Shown here: in pieces, positions 54,892 to 64,000 of the stretch
Layout of the letters: each line of letters starts with the position of its first letter
Numbering within the stretch: the stretch's first letter is position 1
The notes under the pieces: generated by a model
What the model was told of the DNA's origin: nothing
Seen by the model: only the letters and a program-made list of their open reading frames with translations
Databases searched by the model: none
DNA from: Pararge aegeria
Taxonomy: Eukaryota; Arthropoda; Insecta; Lepidoptera; Nymphalidae
DNA: 64,000 nucleotides
Direction of reading: 5' to 3'
NCBI RefSeq assembly: GCF_905163445.1
Contig: NC_053182.1
Coordinates: 8,680,001-8,744,000 of the forward strand
Position numbers and translations under genes: made by a program

Positions 54892-55115
54892 GTTCTACCG
54901 AACCAAATTCTTTCACTCTTAATAAGCTATTTTGTTTAAAAGCAAGATAATATTTATTTAATTTCAGCAATAATTCAGATTTCAGCCTGAAGTAATGGTA
55001 TTTGTAGAGCAAGCCAAAGTCGACGAAACTTCTTTCATCCATCTAGTTTAAATCCACCACTGCCATTTTGTATCGAGATAAAATTTCTAGGTCTAAAATA
55101 TATTGATAATTCTAA

Positions 55116-55139
55116 GATTTGATAATAAATTATCAAATC
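55116..55139. repeat. 11-bp inverted repeat, 2-nt spacer
   Basis: gatttgataat, aa, attatcaaatc. Short but perfect; AT-rich. Confidence 0.9.
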
Positions 55140-55149
55140 AATCGGACCT

Positions 55150-55742
55150 TGCTTATTATTTGGAGGCGAAGTTGAGGACAAAAATAGAAAATTAATACGC
55201 GAGGGAGTATATAGTACTATGGATAAGATGTTCGCCTGGCTATAATATAACGTTACTATTTACGAAAGATAAGAAAGAGAAATCTTTATTATTCTACCAA
55301 AGTTCACAAAATTTGCCATACACACATCGTTGCATTATATCTTACAAAATATATATATATGTAGTATCTCCACCGTCTAATTTAGTTTCGTGAGACGCTC
55401 GAAAAAAGCACTATCAATTATTTCAATAAAGTCGTGAGTCATGGTACAGATGTTTATGTTAGCCAAACAACTCAATGCTTGAAGCAGTCTAGACTCTACA
55501 AGACAATAAACGTACTGAATGAAAAGATACCTTATAGCTAAATCAAAGTAAAACTCACAATCTAACTTAGACGTTCGGCTTTAGCCCTTACCTCGAGTAA
55601 ATGCAAGTCCATTTTCCACCTTAAGCCGGTCTATTTGGTAAATCAGGATTACCGCAACACCGACTGTGGTTTACAGCAGTAGTCGAGATAGTATCAGTGG
55701 CTCTATGGTTAATATAAATGGTTGTTTCATATCTATACCAAG

Positions 55743-55745
<3 letters not shown>
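55150..55745. other. Unassigned DNA
   Basis: Nothing recognised. Confidence 0.4.
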
Positions 55746-55748
<3 letters not shown>

Positions 55749-55787
<39 letters not shown>

Positions 55788-55789
55788 GT
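55749..55789. repeat. (TG)n(TA)n microsatellite
   Basis: An uninterrupted TG run passes into a TA run (55,749-55,787), followed after a short gap by a 'cttctccttcttcttcttt' tract. Likely length-polymorphic. Confidence 0.95.
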
Positions 55790-56094
55790 ATGCATTCTTC
55801 TCCTTCTTCTTCTTTAAATTAAGAGCTAAGCTGTTGTTAGTGTAGCTCTCTCTGCCCATTAAACTTTTGTGGCAATGGCCCTTCCTTTCACCTCCCATAA
55901 GTCCGTTTTATATATCACAAAAATCCAGTTTTGTTTTTGTCCTCATCCCCACTTTCCCTCTTTTTTTGTCAATTACATTCGTGATAAGACAGAGTTTATT
56001 TGTATAAATTTGGCACATAATCTGCCATCCATCCAGATCCATCCGCTAAGAGCCCAATCAATTTTGAATTAAGATTTTATATTATAAACCTCAC

Positions 56095-56310
56095 GTCAAT
56101 TTTTTTTATTTTTTGTAGGTCAGTGCTTGGCTGCTAACGATCCCAATGATACAGTCTAAGATGTAGTGCGCTTGCTAAGAAATGTCTTTTCACTCTTGAT
56201 TTGAAGATTCTAAAAACATAGATCTTTGGGAAAACGGCTGCGAAAGGGCATTCCAAATATTTGCAGTGCAGATACTTGCGATGCCTCGCGGTTTGATGGT
56301 AAAAAGGTAG
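56095..56310 (+). repeat. LINE-tail repeat ('gggcattccaaat' type)
   Basis: 'gtctaagatgtagtgcgctt', 'gctaagaaatgtcttttcac', 'tcttgatttgaagattc', 'aaagggcattccaaatattt' and 'gcagtgcagata' match a lepidopteran LINE-tail consensus I know. It covers the start of the 76-codon ORF at 56,226, which I therefore do not call. Confidence 0.6.
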
Positions 56311-56319
56311 GAAGAAAAC

Positions 56320-56845
56320 CAGATAAAATAGGTCCTAAGCACACTCTTCTAAATATATCTTGTAGAATACAGATAGATGACAACCTTACGACTATGTATC
56401 AAAAAGCCGATATAACATTAAAAGAAAATGTCGTTGTGAGTTTAACGCATTATTAGTCTTGATAGAAAAAATCATTCGTCGTCCTCTACTTACAAGGTAT
56501 AAAATAATATTTTGTGCTCCTACGAAATTTGCCTACAGACACCGTCTCGCTAACACTGTTATTGATATGAGACAAAATTTATATTATTATTTCATCACAT
56601 TTTGCACTTGCAATGAGGTTTCTTTGTCATGTTTGGCTCATGTAATATCTTGGTGAAATGTGGAACCTATAAACCCAAAAAAGCAAATCATAACAGTTTC
56701 CGTGTGATTTAAAAAGGAACCTTTATTACCTTTACGTTTAACAGTAAAACAGATCTTGATATTAATTTGCGTAAATGTAGCTTATGCATTCTAATGATTA
56801 CGACATATTTAGCCTGAGAAAATAACAGGTTCGCGCAATTTAAGA
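56320..56845. other. Unassigned DNA
   Basis: No gene. The ORFs of 65-76 codons lack recognisable domains. Confidence 0.35.
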
Positions 56846-56849
56846 ATAA

Positions 56850-56892
56850 CATAACAGACGCGGACGAAATCGCAAACAACAGCTAGTAAACG
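56850..56892 (-). repeat. Repeat G start, reverse
   Basis: 'acagacgcggacgaaatcgc' then 'aaacaacagctagta' is the reverse complement of the family start. Confidence 0.7.
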
Positions 56893-57023
56893 TAACATAC
56901 GAGTTTAACAACGATCAATTATGAATAAGAAAAATATTAAACGCATAAAAGCAAAAGATTTTTAACTGCGAGTATTCTCTGTTTGGCCTAGGTCAATCAG
57001 AATTGGCCTCGAGGTTACCCCTC

Positions 57024-57073
57024 CTTGCCCGGGCATTTCCGCCCAGGCAGCCTGCCTGAAAGGCCCGGGTAAG
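57024..57073. repeat. Nested GC-rich hairpin
   Basis: Outer arms cttgcccggg (57,024-57,033) and cccgggtaag (57,064-57,073), one G-T pair. Inner arms caggcag (57,044-57,050) and ctgcctg (57,052-57,058) around one base. GC-rich in an AT-rich setting; a possible structured RNA, insulator-type element or repeat tip. Confidence 0.8.
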
Positions 57074-57103
57074 CTGGCGATACTCTATATACGAGTTGAA
57101 ACT

Positions 57104-57121
57104 GTGTCGATAGATGGCGCT
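57104..57121 (+). promoter_or_regulatory. AGATGGCGC motif, copy 2
   Basis: gtgtcgatagatggcgct is the exact reverse complement of 39,750-39,767. It lies 30 bases after the nested hairpin. Confidence 0.45.
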
Positions 57122-57611
57122 CTCCATCTAGGTCGTTGAAAAACCTACACAATTCAGCGAAGGTTTATGTCGATTCACTACTTCAAATACTTACTTTTTT
57201 TATTTTTAGTGCGCTTTATTTATACTTTCAATTAAAATGAAATATTGCTAGAATAGCGTTGCCCGTACCTAGTTTAGTAAAGGGTGATAAGGCGGCCAAA
57301 AGCAAAGCGTTCGTAAAAAGCGAAGAACTGAAGACTCTTAGAAATAAAAAAGTATTATAACGGAACGTTCTATGTAGCCTTTCCGATTATTCAGAACCAA
57401 ACTTTTAAATTCAAATTGCTGACAAAATAAGTCCAAAAATATACGAAAAATTTATTTCCTTTGTGTGGACATTCTTTGAAGTCGACAAAGGGATAACTTA
57501 GTCGTAAGTTTTGTTCCCAAACTACTTGAAAGACTTGTCTAAATAAAACAAATCTGTAAGTATACGTCACGGGATATTCTATCTAGAGATTATTTTTTTC
57601 TATTTTATTAT

Positions 57612-57735
57612 AGACTAGCTTTCCCTTCGATGTCCCTTCATCTCCACTTTAACTAAGGATAAAAAAAACGTAATTTTGCAAAAACGTAATCGGCACGCGG
57701 ATACCTCACTCATAGACGCTAATTCCGTAGATACT
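57612..57735 (+). repeat. Repeat G start
   Basis: 'agactagctttcccttcgat' with 'cggcacgcggatacctcac' looks like the beginning of a divergent copy. Confidence 0.45.
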
Positions 57736-57747
57736 TTAATCTTAATT

Positions 57748-57905
57748 TTTTGTTCAAAAATTCAAAATTTACGTTTATTTCAAATAGGTTTACTCTTGCA
57801 CTCGAAACGTCAAGAGTGCCTTTTTGTAATGACTTGACTACCTTTAACTCCTAAGCTATGCGTCTAAACTTCTACTGCTAGGAAGGTTTATCTGCAAAAC
57901 GTCTT
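57748..57905 (-). repeat. Repeat E, reverse, divergent
   Basis: 'gttcaaaaattcaaaattta', 'cgtttatttcaaataggttt', 'cactcgaaacgtcaagag' and 'aggaaggtttatctgca' follow repeat E order with many substitutions. Confidence 0.7.
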
Positions 57906-57909
57906 ACTT

Positions 57910-58890
57910 TAACGTCTTAATATGACTTATTTTTGAAATACAATGCATTATTGTGGCTTATTTATAAGAGATAGGTTTCGTAAATGTCTCCGCGGACTTT
58001 TTTTTCGATCTTCTAAAAACCAAGATTTTTGTTGTAGGTACCAAAGTTTTACGTGTGACGGAACGATCAGTCAGCGCACGCAGATAAAGCTACTCTATCT
58101 ACGTGCGCTTCTTCTTTCGTCTTACTTTCCAAAAAACATTAATTCAAACAGTAATCTTATTATTATGTAAAAAAAAATAGAGCATATGTTGCTTCTGGAC
58201 GAAATAGCTTTATAACGTTGAAATAATTAGAAAATTTAAACATACATACAACGACGATTATCAAAAGAAAAATTACAAAGAAAGAAATGTTTGGTTTAGT
58301 ACAGACGAGTATATGTGGGCACACATCCCTTTATAATAAACAGATAAAGAAAAACTTTTGCGGACCGATTTTATTTAGGTATTTAAATAGATATACTGCT
58401 CCAACTTGATCAAAAATCATAGACATAGCCATAATGTTATGCTTCCAAACTCGATGATGGAAGAAAGGATTATTCTGTGAAGCTATCAAAGTAGGTATGT
58501 ACAGATACTTCAGCACTGGTACGAACTATTTTTAAAACGTTAACCTTTATAGTTTAATAGCTGTGACCCGAAACTTCAGGCGCGTTTCATTAAGGTTTAC
58601 TTACAAAGGAATCCAGAACTCAACTACTTATCTAAGACTAATCATATTACTTCACTTCCCGGCTCTATTTAACAACATTTTATTTTGAAAACAAATAAAC
58701 ATACTTTGACATTTTAAATATTGGTAGGGAGGGGTACGAGATAAAATAGTAGGGGATAGGTATTTAAAATTCATTTTTTTACTTCTGTATTTATCTACGC
58801 TTTGTTAAACGTTTCCTTGTGCTTCAAATAGATAAAAATTCGAAATAGATAAATAAGTTATTTCACAGTCTACTCTAGCCATTCTTATAC
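57910..58890. other. Unassigned AT-rich DNA
   Basis: No gene. 'cttcccggctctatttaaca' and 'aacatactttgacattttaa' near 58,660-58,720 may be a decayed repeat G copy. Confidence 0.35.
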
Positions 58891-58893
58891 TCG

Positions 58894-58905
58894 TAGCGCC
58901 ATCTA
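58894..58905 (-). promoter_or_regulatory. TAGCGCCATCTA motif, copy 3
   Basis: Core of the word at 39,750 and 57,104 (the latter reversed), with different flanks. About 120 bases upstream of the TATA-like word of the candidate peptide gene. Confidence 0.4.
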
Positions 58906-59014
58906 CCCGGAATAACTGAAACGACGTTGTCTCCTGCCAAAGGAAGTAGTTACAAGATTTGACGCCACAGGAGCGTGGCGTAGTATTGGCTTTTTAATTC
59001 CTTGTCAAAGTAAA

Positions 59015-59022
59015 TATAAAAA
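59015..59022 (+). promoter_or_regulatory. TATA-like box
   Basis: 'tataaaaa' lies 77 bases before the ATG of the candidate peptide gene. A TCAGT initiator-like word is at 59,027-59,031, closer than the usual distance of about 30 bases, so the real start site may be nearer 59,045. Confidence 0.35.
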
Positions 59023-59091
59023 AGAGTCAGTGCAGACTAAGCGTTCGATAACGTCCTTATCTAAAATAGGAAACTGACATTACAGGCTATA

Positions 59092-59411
59092 ATGAAAAGT
59101 CAAATCCACCTGTTGTTAGTACTTTTAGTAACTGTTACTATAACCACTGCTTCGGAATGCAAATAATAAGAATTTCTTATATATTCGGCAAGGAACTCAG
59201 AAGCTCTTTTCAATCTTTACCAGCAGTACGAAAGTGTGTTTGGTTGTTTCCAACGGATTTACGTCATTTTTGCATTGTTTATGACCAGGAGAATTATATA
59301 GGCTACTTTTTATCTCGGTACAGTTCCTGTAATGTAATAATGCGTCATAATTATATCGTTTCCACTTCGTGCTACTTAAGTGAGCTTAATAAAACTTGGG
59401 TCTTCGAATAA
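59092..59411 (+). pseudogene. Candidate small secreted cysteine-containing peptide, frame broken
   Basis: ATG at 59,092 opens a 24-codon frame that is an almost ideal signal peptide: MKSQ at the start, a hydrophobic core rich in Leu, Val, Ile and Thr (LLLVLLVTVTITTA), then a small-residue cleavage region and SECK before TAA (59,164). A second frame, from 59,157 to TAA at 59,409-59,411, encodes 84 residues with Cys at about residues 29, 40, 59 and 73 and a motif FPTDLRHFC followed by VYD, recalling the start of insect Kazal-like inhibitor domains ('P-x-D-x-x-P-V-C'). AATAAA follows at once (59,410-59,415). One frame change in about 59,157-59,220 would link the two, so this is either a single-exon gene broken by a frameshift, a wrongly assembled base, or coincidence. 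No intron that would join them is visible. Kazal-like assignment is tentative. Confidence 0.35.
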
Positions 59412-59429
59412 TAAATGGGATTAATATCA

Positions 59430-59560
59430 TAAAGGTGAAAGTTTGTATATAGTGTATGTTTGTCTCACACTTCGCAAATACTGAACCAATTTGGTTTAAT
59501 TTTGGATTGGAGATGGACTAATTTTTAATCCGGGAAATCCATGGTTTCCGCGCGATTAGC
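59430..59560 (+). repeat. Repeat H
   Basis: 'aaaggtgaaagtttgtatat', 'tactgaaccaatttggttta' and 'cgggaaatccatggtttccg' with 'cgcgattag' are typical of this family. Confidence 0.65.
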
Positions 59561-59569
59561 GAAATTAGA

Positions 59570-59812
59570 AATTCTTATTTTTTTATTTCACTACAAGTTA
59601 GTCCTGAGCTAACTAATCTCACTTGGTGGTAAGTGATGATTCAGTCGAAGATGGTAACGGGCTAATCTGTAAGAGAGTATTGTAGTCATATCTCTAATCG
59701 GTTTCTATGCGACATCGTACCGGAGTACTGAATCGCTTAGCGCCACGTCTTTGTCGGTAGGTGGTAACTAGCCACGCCCAATGCCTCCCACCATACCAGA
59801 CTAGAGTATATT
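59570..59812 (-). repeat. SINE-C body, reverse
   Basis: 'tcacttggtggtaagtgatg', 'cagtcgaagatggtaacggg', 'tcggtttctatgcgacatcg', 'gaatcgcttagcgccacgtc' and 'ggtggtaactagccacgccc' are the best-preserved SINE-C body here. Confidence 0.85.
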
Positions 59813-59819
59813 CAGAAAT

Positions 59820-60130
59820 ATGATATTAGAACTATAACTATAGTTTGTCACAGCAGACTTACTCGAAATTAAATTCATACCTACTTGCTGCGCCCCGCGG
59901 TGATACTTGATTGTTTAGCCTTATTCACCTCGGGTAAAATCGCCGAGTCAGCTTTTAAATAGTAAGCCTTTTAGTTCCCCACAAATCTAAGCAAAGAATA
60001 TAGATTCTTTATCGATATTTTATCCTTACATTGATTTGTTTACATATGAAGTTTTAATTGTTAAATTTAAACATTTTTACTTAAATAAATTATTTATTAC
60101 CTCCTCAATCTTTTGCCATTTAATTCTGTG
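59820..60130. other. Unassigned DNA
   Basis: Nothing recognised; a small GC-richer stretch near 59,890-59,950. Confidence 0.35.
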
Positions 60131-60139
60131 ACTTCAAAC

Positions 60140-60280
60140 CTTTTTGTAATAGAGTTCCTCCGGGAAAGTACTACCACCATGCTTATGTCTTCTTAAGGGT
60201 GTGGCACATGAGGCACAGGGTCCTTTTCACTTAACATCAGGTGGGCCATCTGATTGGTCCGTAATTATAACTTTAAAAAA
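60140..60280 (+). repeat. Repeat F, internally deleted
   Basis: 'tagagttcctccgggaaagt', 'actaccaccatgcttatgtc', then directly 'cttttcacttaacatcaggt' and 'gggccatctgattggtccgt'. The centre of the family is missing. Confidence 0.8.
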
Positions 60281-60284
60281 GGAA

Positions 60285-60745
60285 TGTGAGGATAATTAAT
60301 ACGCAAATAGAATAGTTGTAAATAGTGTTGATGTACTATAGAATTTATTTATATCTTGTTAGATTTTATTTAGCATACACAGTTCTATTTGGAAATATAA
60401 CTATCTGTGGAAAAGTGTTTCCCCTTTGAAAAAAACTGTTCGCCCGGCTGTTTGGATCTTGGTCTGTGCTGACCCTAATATTATTGGACCAACTTAAAGC
60501 TCCGTGCAGATTATTATTGATGAGATGGAGCGGTGCTAAAAAACCCTTGCGTCCTTATACTCCCATGCATTTGTATCTTATATTATCTGGTTTTATGTTA
60601 TAAAAACGTTTTCGAGGGTGAATAACTTTGTGTGATAGATAAATGGGATACAATAGGAAGTAAACATCATTATTAGGTTTTTCTGTTAAAGCAACTTTAG
60701 ATTTTGTTTTCACCAACGTATTTTATTTCAATAATATGACATAAA
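60285..60745. other. Unassigned DNA
   Basis: Nothing recognised. Confidence 0.4.
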
Positions 60746-60751
60746 AATACT

Positions 60752-61045
60752 TTTGTGATAGCATAGTGTTAGGGCTTCGGCTTCTCTTTCGGGGGGACCG
60801 AGTTCGATTCCCAGCGTGCACCTCTTACTTCCCAGAGTAACGTGCTCCTTTAAATTAGCACAATTAATTATCACTTGCTTTAACGGTGAAGGAAAACATC
60901 GTGAGGAAACCTCTAAGGCGTGTGAATTCTACCAATCCGCACTTGGCCAGTGGTGGACTATGGCCTTCTCCCTTCACACTCTTGAGAAGAGACCCGCGCC
61001 CTGTAATGGGCCGATACTGGGTTGTAATGATGTAGAAATAAAAAC
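60752..61045 (+). repeat. SINE-A, near full-length
   Basis: Head with A-box remnants 'tgatagcatagtgttagggc' and a B-box 'gaccgagttcgattcccagc'; body with 'cggtgaaggaaaacatcgtg', 'gtgtgaattctaccaatccg', 'cagtggtggactatggcc' and 'gagacccgcgccctgtaat'. The 78-codon (+) and 66-codon (-) ORFs are inside it. Confidence 0.85.
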
Positions 61046-61049
61046 TGAT

Positions 61050-62375
61050 TGATCTGCTGTACAACTTTGTTTTAATCTACAATCTAAAAAAACAAGATGT
61101 TCTTTCTGTACACTACATACAATAAGGTCTGAATTTTCTAAATTTCCAATCAAAATGGATTCTTCTTCTTCATATCTTCGCTTTAAAATTGTCTTTCTTT
61201 GAGTAGCTATAGTAATTATAGTATTTTTTTGTTCCTGGGCGTGTCTCCGTTCTTGGAACCGTCCGATGTTAGTAGGGCAGCTGGTTTATGACCCCTAGTT
61301 AGCGGTCTCCTATTTACTCTACTAGCTAGTTAAAGTATACTAGCTTTTCTTATACTAAAATGATATTTTGACAGGAAAGTTCCTTAATCAACTTTCCAGT
61401 TTTTTTCATAACATGACAGTTGACAGTTTACGCGACTGTTGTCGTAAGGTTGCTAGAGTTCCTCTTAAGAGTCACCAGTCAGATAATAAATAAATAAATA
61501 ATAATATCTTACGGTAAGCATGCATTTCCAAAACTGGATATATTTTTAGTAAATTACAATTTCTCCGTGTTTCTTTCAATTTAGCTAAAACAATAAAAAA
61601 TAATCCAGAAACAAATTGGCAGCACGCCATTTCACCCTACGCGATGTCACGTGTCTTGTCGGGTGTTAGTAATGTATTTCCAGGCACAAGTACAAAAATT
61701 AAAATATAAGATCCCTTTTTGTCTTTGAAGATTTTTTGATTTGTGTCATGGGAAAAATTACTTGATAATGTATTCGGTAGGTTTTCTTGATAATGGTAAC
61801 AGCAACTCAATTAGAGCGATGAGAGATACAGAGACAAAACAAAATAAAATTTATTTTTTGTCGGAAATAAAATAAAAAGATTTGACTCAACATGCGCTAC
61901 GTTTCGTGGAATTTTGAATATACACCATGCCATTCGGTTCAAGTAAGCTTAGGTGAATTAAGAATTAATCATGGTATAATTATCCAATTTTTCCGCATTG
62001 TTTTGACTATCAATAAGATTTTAATTGTAGGTATATATTCTATGTAGTATTTAAAAACAGGTGACTAAAGTTAAGTAAAGCAAGCTTCACTTCAGACAAT
62101 CACTCGTGCTTCAGACCGTCATTCGCAGTGAGTGATTAATGCTTTATTTTTATCTCATTCGCGGAACTCGTGACAATATTTTCTTGTATAATAATAGAAG
62201 GGTATCGTTTTCCTATATTCGCAATTGAACAGTTTCTACAAAGCTGTGAAAAGAAACACCCATGCCAACGTGCCAGACAATTTTAATTGAATTTCCTTTG
62301 TATTAAACAGTTCTTGTCTCACGAGATAAAATTATGAATGTTGAAAAACCTAGTCCGAATATAACGGTTTTATAC
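61050..62375. other. Unassigned AT-rich DNA
   Basis: No gene or confident repeat. 'gctagttaaagtatactagc' near 61,323-61,345 is a small local symmetry. Confidence 0.4.
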
Positions 62376-62379
62376 AAAT

Positions 62380-62545
62380 CCCGTGGAAACTTTTTGTTTT
62401 CTGGGTATGGGAAAGTAGCCTATGCTACTCTCCGTCCTTTTAACTAACTCTTTGCCAATAATCTGGTTGATTGGTTGCTTAGTAGAGGCGCGTTGGAAGG
62501 ACTCATATTATAAATGCACATTTATAATATTAGTAAGCATTAAAA
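62380..62545 (+). repeat. Repeat G, middle and 3' end
   Basis: 'tcccgtggaaactttttg', 'agtagcctatgctactctcc', 'gtccttttaactaactcttt' and 'catttataatattagtaagc' follow family order. The 99-codon ORF starts inside it. Confidence 0.75.
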
Positions 62546-62634
62546 AATATGACAATAAATACAATTCTTGTAAGAAAATTAGGAAAGAACTTTCTTTACA
62601 GCACAGAAGTATCATATATATACTATACACTACG

Positions 62635-62880
62635 ACATTACACACATCGCCATCTAGCCCCAAAGTAAGCGTAGCTTGTGTTATGGGTACTAAGATAACT
62701 GATCAATATTATAATGAATAATATACATAAATACTTATAATATAATATATGAACACCCTGAAGACACTGAAAAACATTCATGTTATAACACAAACATTTT
62801 TCCAGTTGTGGCAATCGAACCCACGGCCTTAGACCCAGAAAGCAGGGTCGCTGCCCATTGCGCCAATCGGCCGTCAAAGT
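62635..62880 (-). repeat. SINE-B, full-length reverse copy
   Basis: 'cacacatcgccatctagccc', 'gtagcttgtgttatgggtac', 'tttttccagttgtggcaatc', 'cccagaaagcagggtcgctg' and 'cattgcgccaatcggccgtc'. The tRNA-like head is at the right end. The 79-codon reverse ORF is inside it. Confidence 0.9.
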
Positions 62881-62889
62881 AGTGTATAT

Positions 62890-63690
62890 GTAGTATTCAT
62901 TTTGTTGTGGTCAGCATGACTGGGCAGGTTTGCTGACAAATTCGGCATTCTGAGCTTTTTTAAACTATAGATGTTGATGATGAGGACACCTTATTACTGT
63001 CATATATGGACATTCGCATAAAATAAGCTGTTCGTTTAAAGATATATGTTGGTTTCCATGTTTTCTTTTATAGCAGAAGCTTAAATTTTTTATAGCAATG
63101 GCGGACCATTGACTTTTCCGTCTCTTAGGAATAATGAAAAAAAAATGGGTAGTCATTCACAGACAGACATACGGATAGACTGACAACGAGATGCAATACA
63201 CCTAATATCCCTAGCCCTAATATCATAGTGATTAATGTCACTAGGTACTTAGGATAGTGCTGAGTGATTGTCTTTCACCAAATTTATAAGCATTTGGCTT
63301 TGACGGGATAATCAATAAAACATACGATTCTTTAAAAAAAAATGTTGTTAATTAAAAGTTCATGAACACCGACCGTATATGCGTACCTTAATAAAAATGG
63401 AAAGCTTCCCAAATTATTAAAGTTAGTAAAAAGTAATAAAAAAGAGAACTTAAATTCCACAGATATCCATAATTAGTAAACTGGTTCCCAGTTCCCTACT
63501 AACGGAAAATTCAGTGTATCGTAACTCTGTTTTAAGAGATTAAAGCTTTGGCCGCTCTTAATCCCGATCAAATCATCAAAATCGGATCGAATAATATTGG
63601 AGCTCTGCAAACGAAACGATGCTGTATTTGTAAAAGAGAAAATACTGCATTGGAACTGTTATTAAAATTACATTTTATATCCGGACTATT
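62890..63690. other. Unassigned AT-rich DNA
   Basis: No gene. 'cagacagacatacggataga' near 63,161 looks like a dispersed-repeat edge. Confidence 0.35.
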
Positions 63691-63699
63691 TGGAGTATA

Positions 63700-63830
63700 A
63701 ATTAAAAATAAAAATAAAATAAAATCATTTTATTTCAGGTATAAATATAATAACAGTTAAATGTCCAAAAATATTAAACATTATCCGGAATATGGTCTAT
63801 TTCTTTCCAAATGTCATTCAAACTAACCCT
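63700..63830 (-). repeat. LINE-tail fragment
   Basis: (aaaat)n-type start, 'tcattttatttcaggtataa' and 'aaacattatccggaatatgg' resemble the reversed A-rich end of a LINE insertion. 'gtaaccctaatattatttag' and a similar 'accctcatattatttagtta' are repeated about 45 bases apart at 63,824-63,880. Confidence 0.45.
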
Positions 63831-64000
63831 CATATTATTTAGTTATAACCTGTAACCTGTAACCCTAATATTATTTAGTTATGTCTTTTGCCACCCTACC
63901 AACTAAGACTAACGTGAGCGATTTAGCGTTAGAGTATGATACCGCGTTGACGCCGGTGAGAGGTACGGGTTTAACTTCTATACTCCCAACAGTTAGCCCA

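Noticed and set aside
60816..61064. 78-codon (+) and 66-codon (-) ORFs.
   Set aside because: Entirely inside a near full-length SINE-A.
1..64000. Possible Hox-cluster interval, searched by eye for miR-10, iab-4, miR-193 and miR-2788 sequences.
   Set aside because: None was found, so the locus cannot be named from the sequence.
1..64000. CRISPR arrays, bacterial-type operons, rRNA genes and TTAGG telomere arrays.
   Set aside because: No regularly spaced direct repeats, no rRNA signature and no TTAGG run were seen.

Overview
The window reads as nuclear, intergenic or intronic DNA from a butterfly or moth (Lepidoptera). The evidence is AT-rich sequence with no long open reading frame on either strand (longest uninterrupted ORF 134 codons, none matching a host protein I recognise), plus a dense scatter of short, decayed interspersed repeats whose signatures I know from lepidopteran genomes. 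These are tRNA-headed SINEs, the LINE tail 'tttatttcaagtaggcc', the 'gctgttgcccgcg' repeat and the 'gagctcgtccgg' repeat. I cannot fix species, chromosome or neighbouring gene. There is no bacterial-type gene organisation, CRISPR array, rRNA or intact tRNA gene.

Layout. 1-9.7 kb is mostly unassigned AT-rich DNA with SINE fragments and GC-richer islands near 6.0-6.4, 7.5 and 8.7 kb, plus two perfect short-loop hairpins (7.9 and 8.9 kb). 9.7-12.4 kb is a SINE/LINE cluster. 14-15.3 kb and 20-21.6 kb hold further GC-richer, homeodomain/E-box/POU-motif-rich islands that could be enhancers; 17.9-18.2 kb has a pair of tRNA-like units. 22-32.8 kb is repeat-rich, including two LINE protein-coding remnants (27.6 and 32.2 kb). 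33-36.9 kb alternates putative regulatory islands with SINEs. 38.5-40.9 kb is extremely AT-rich and contains foldback DNA, including a perfect 27-bp inverted repeat.

The strongest promoter-like feature is the CpG-rich block at 41.27-42.50 kb. It ends in a diverged tandem duplication (42,461-42,855); each copy carries an ATG in good context opening a related small ORF. From 43 to 58.6 kb there are more repeats: a likely hAT element with AACCGG-rich ends (46.84-47.53 kb), a palindromic pair of LINE tails (48.9-49.3 kb), a clear hAT-type MITE with an 8-bp target duplication (54,545-54,748), and several hairpins.

The best candidate for a host-type protein gene is near the right end, at about 59.02-59.42 kb. 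A 24-codon signal-peptide reading frame runs, with a frame change, into an 84-codon cysteine-containing frame that ends at a polyadenylation signal. It looks like a small secreted-peptide gene, probably broken or mis-joined. Overall I read this as a gene desert, with a GC-rich promoter or noncoding first exon near 42 kb and several candidate regulatory islands. All regulatory assignments are inference from composition and motifs; cross-species alignment and transcript data would be decisive.
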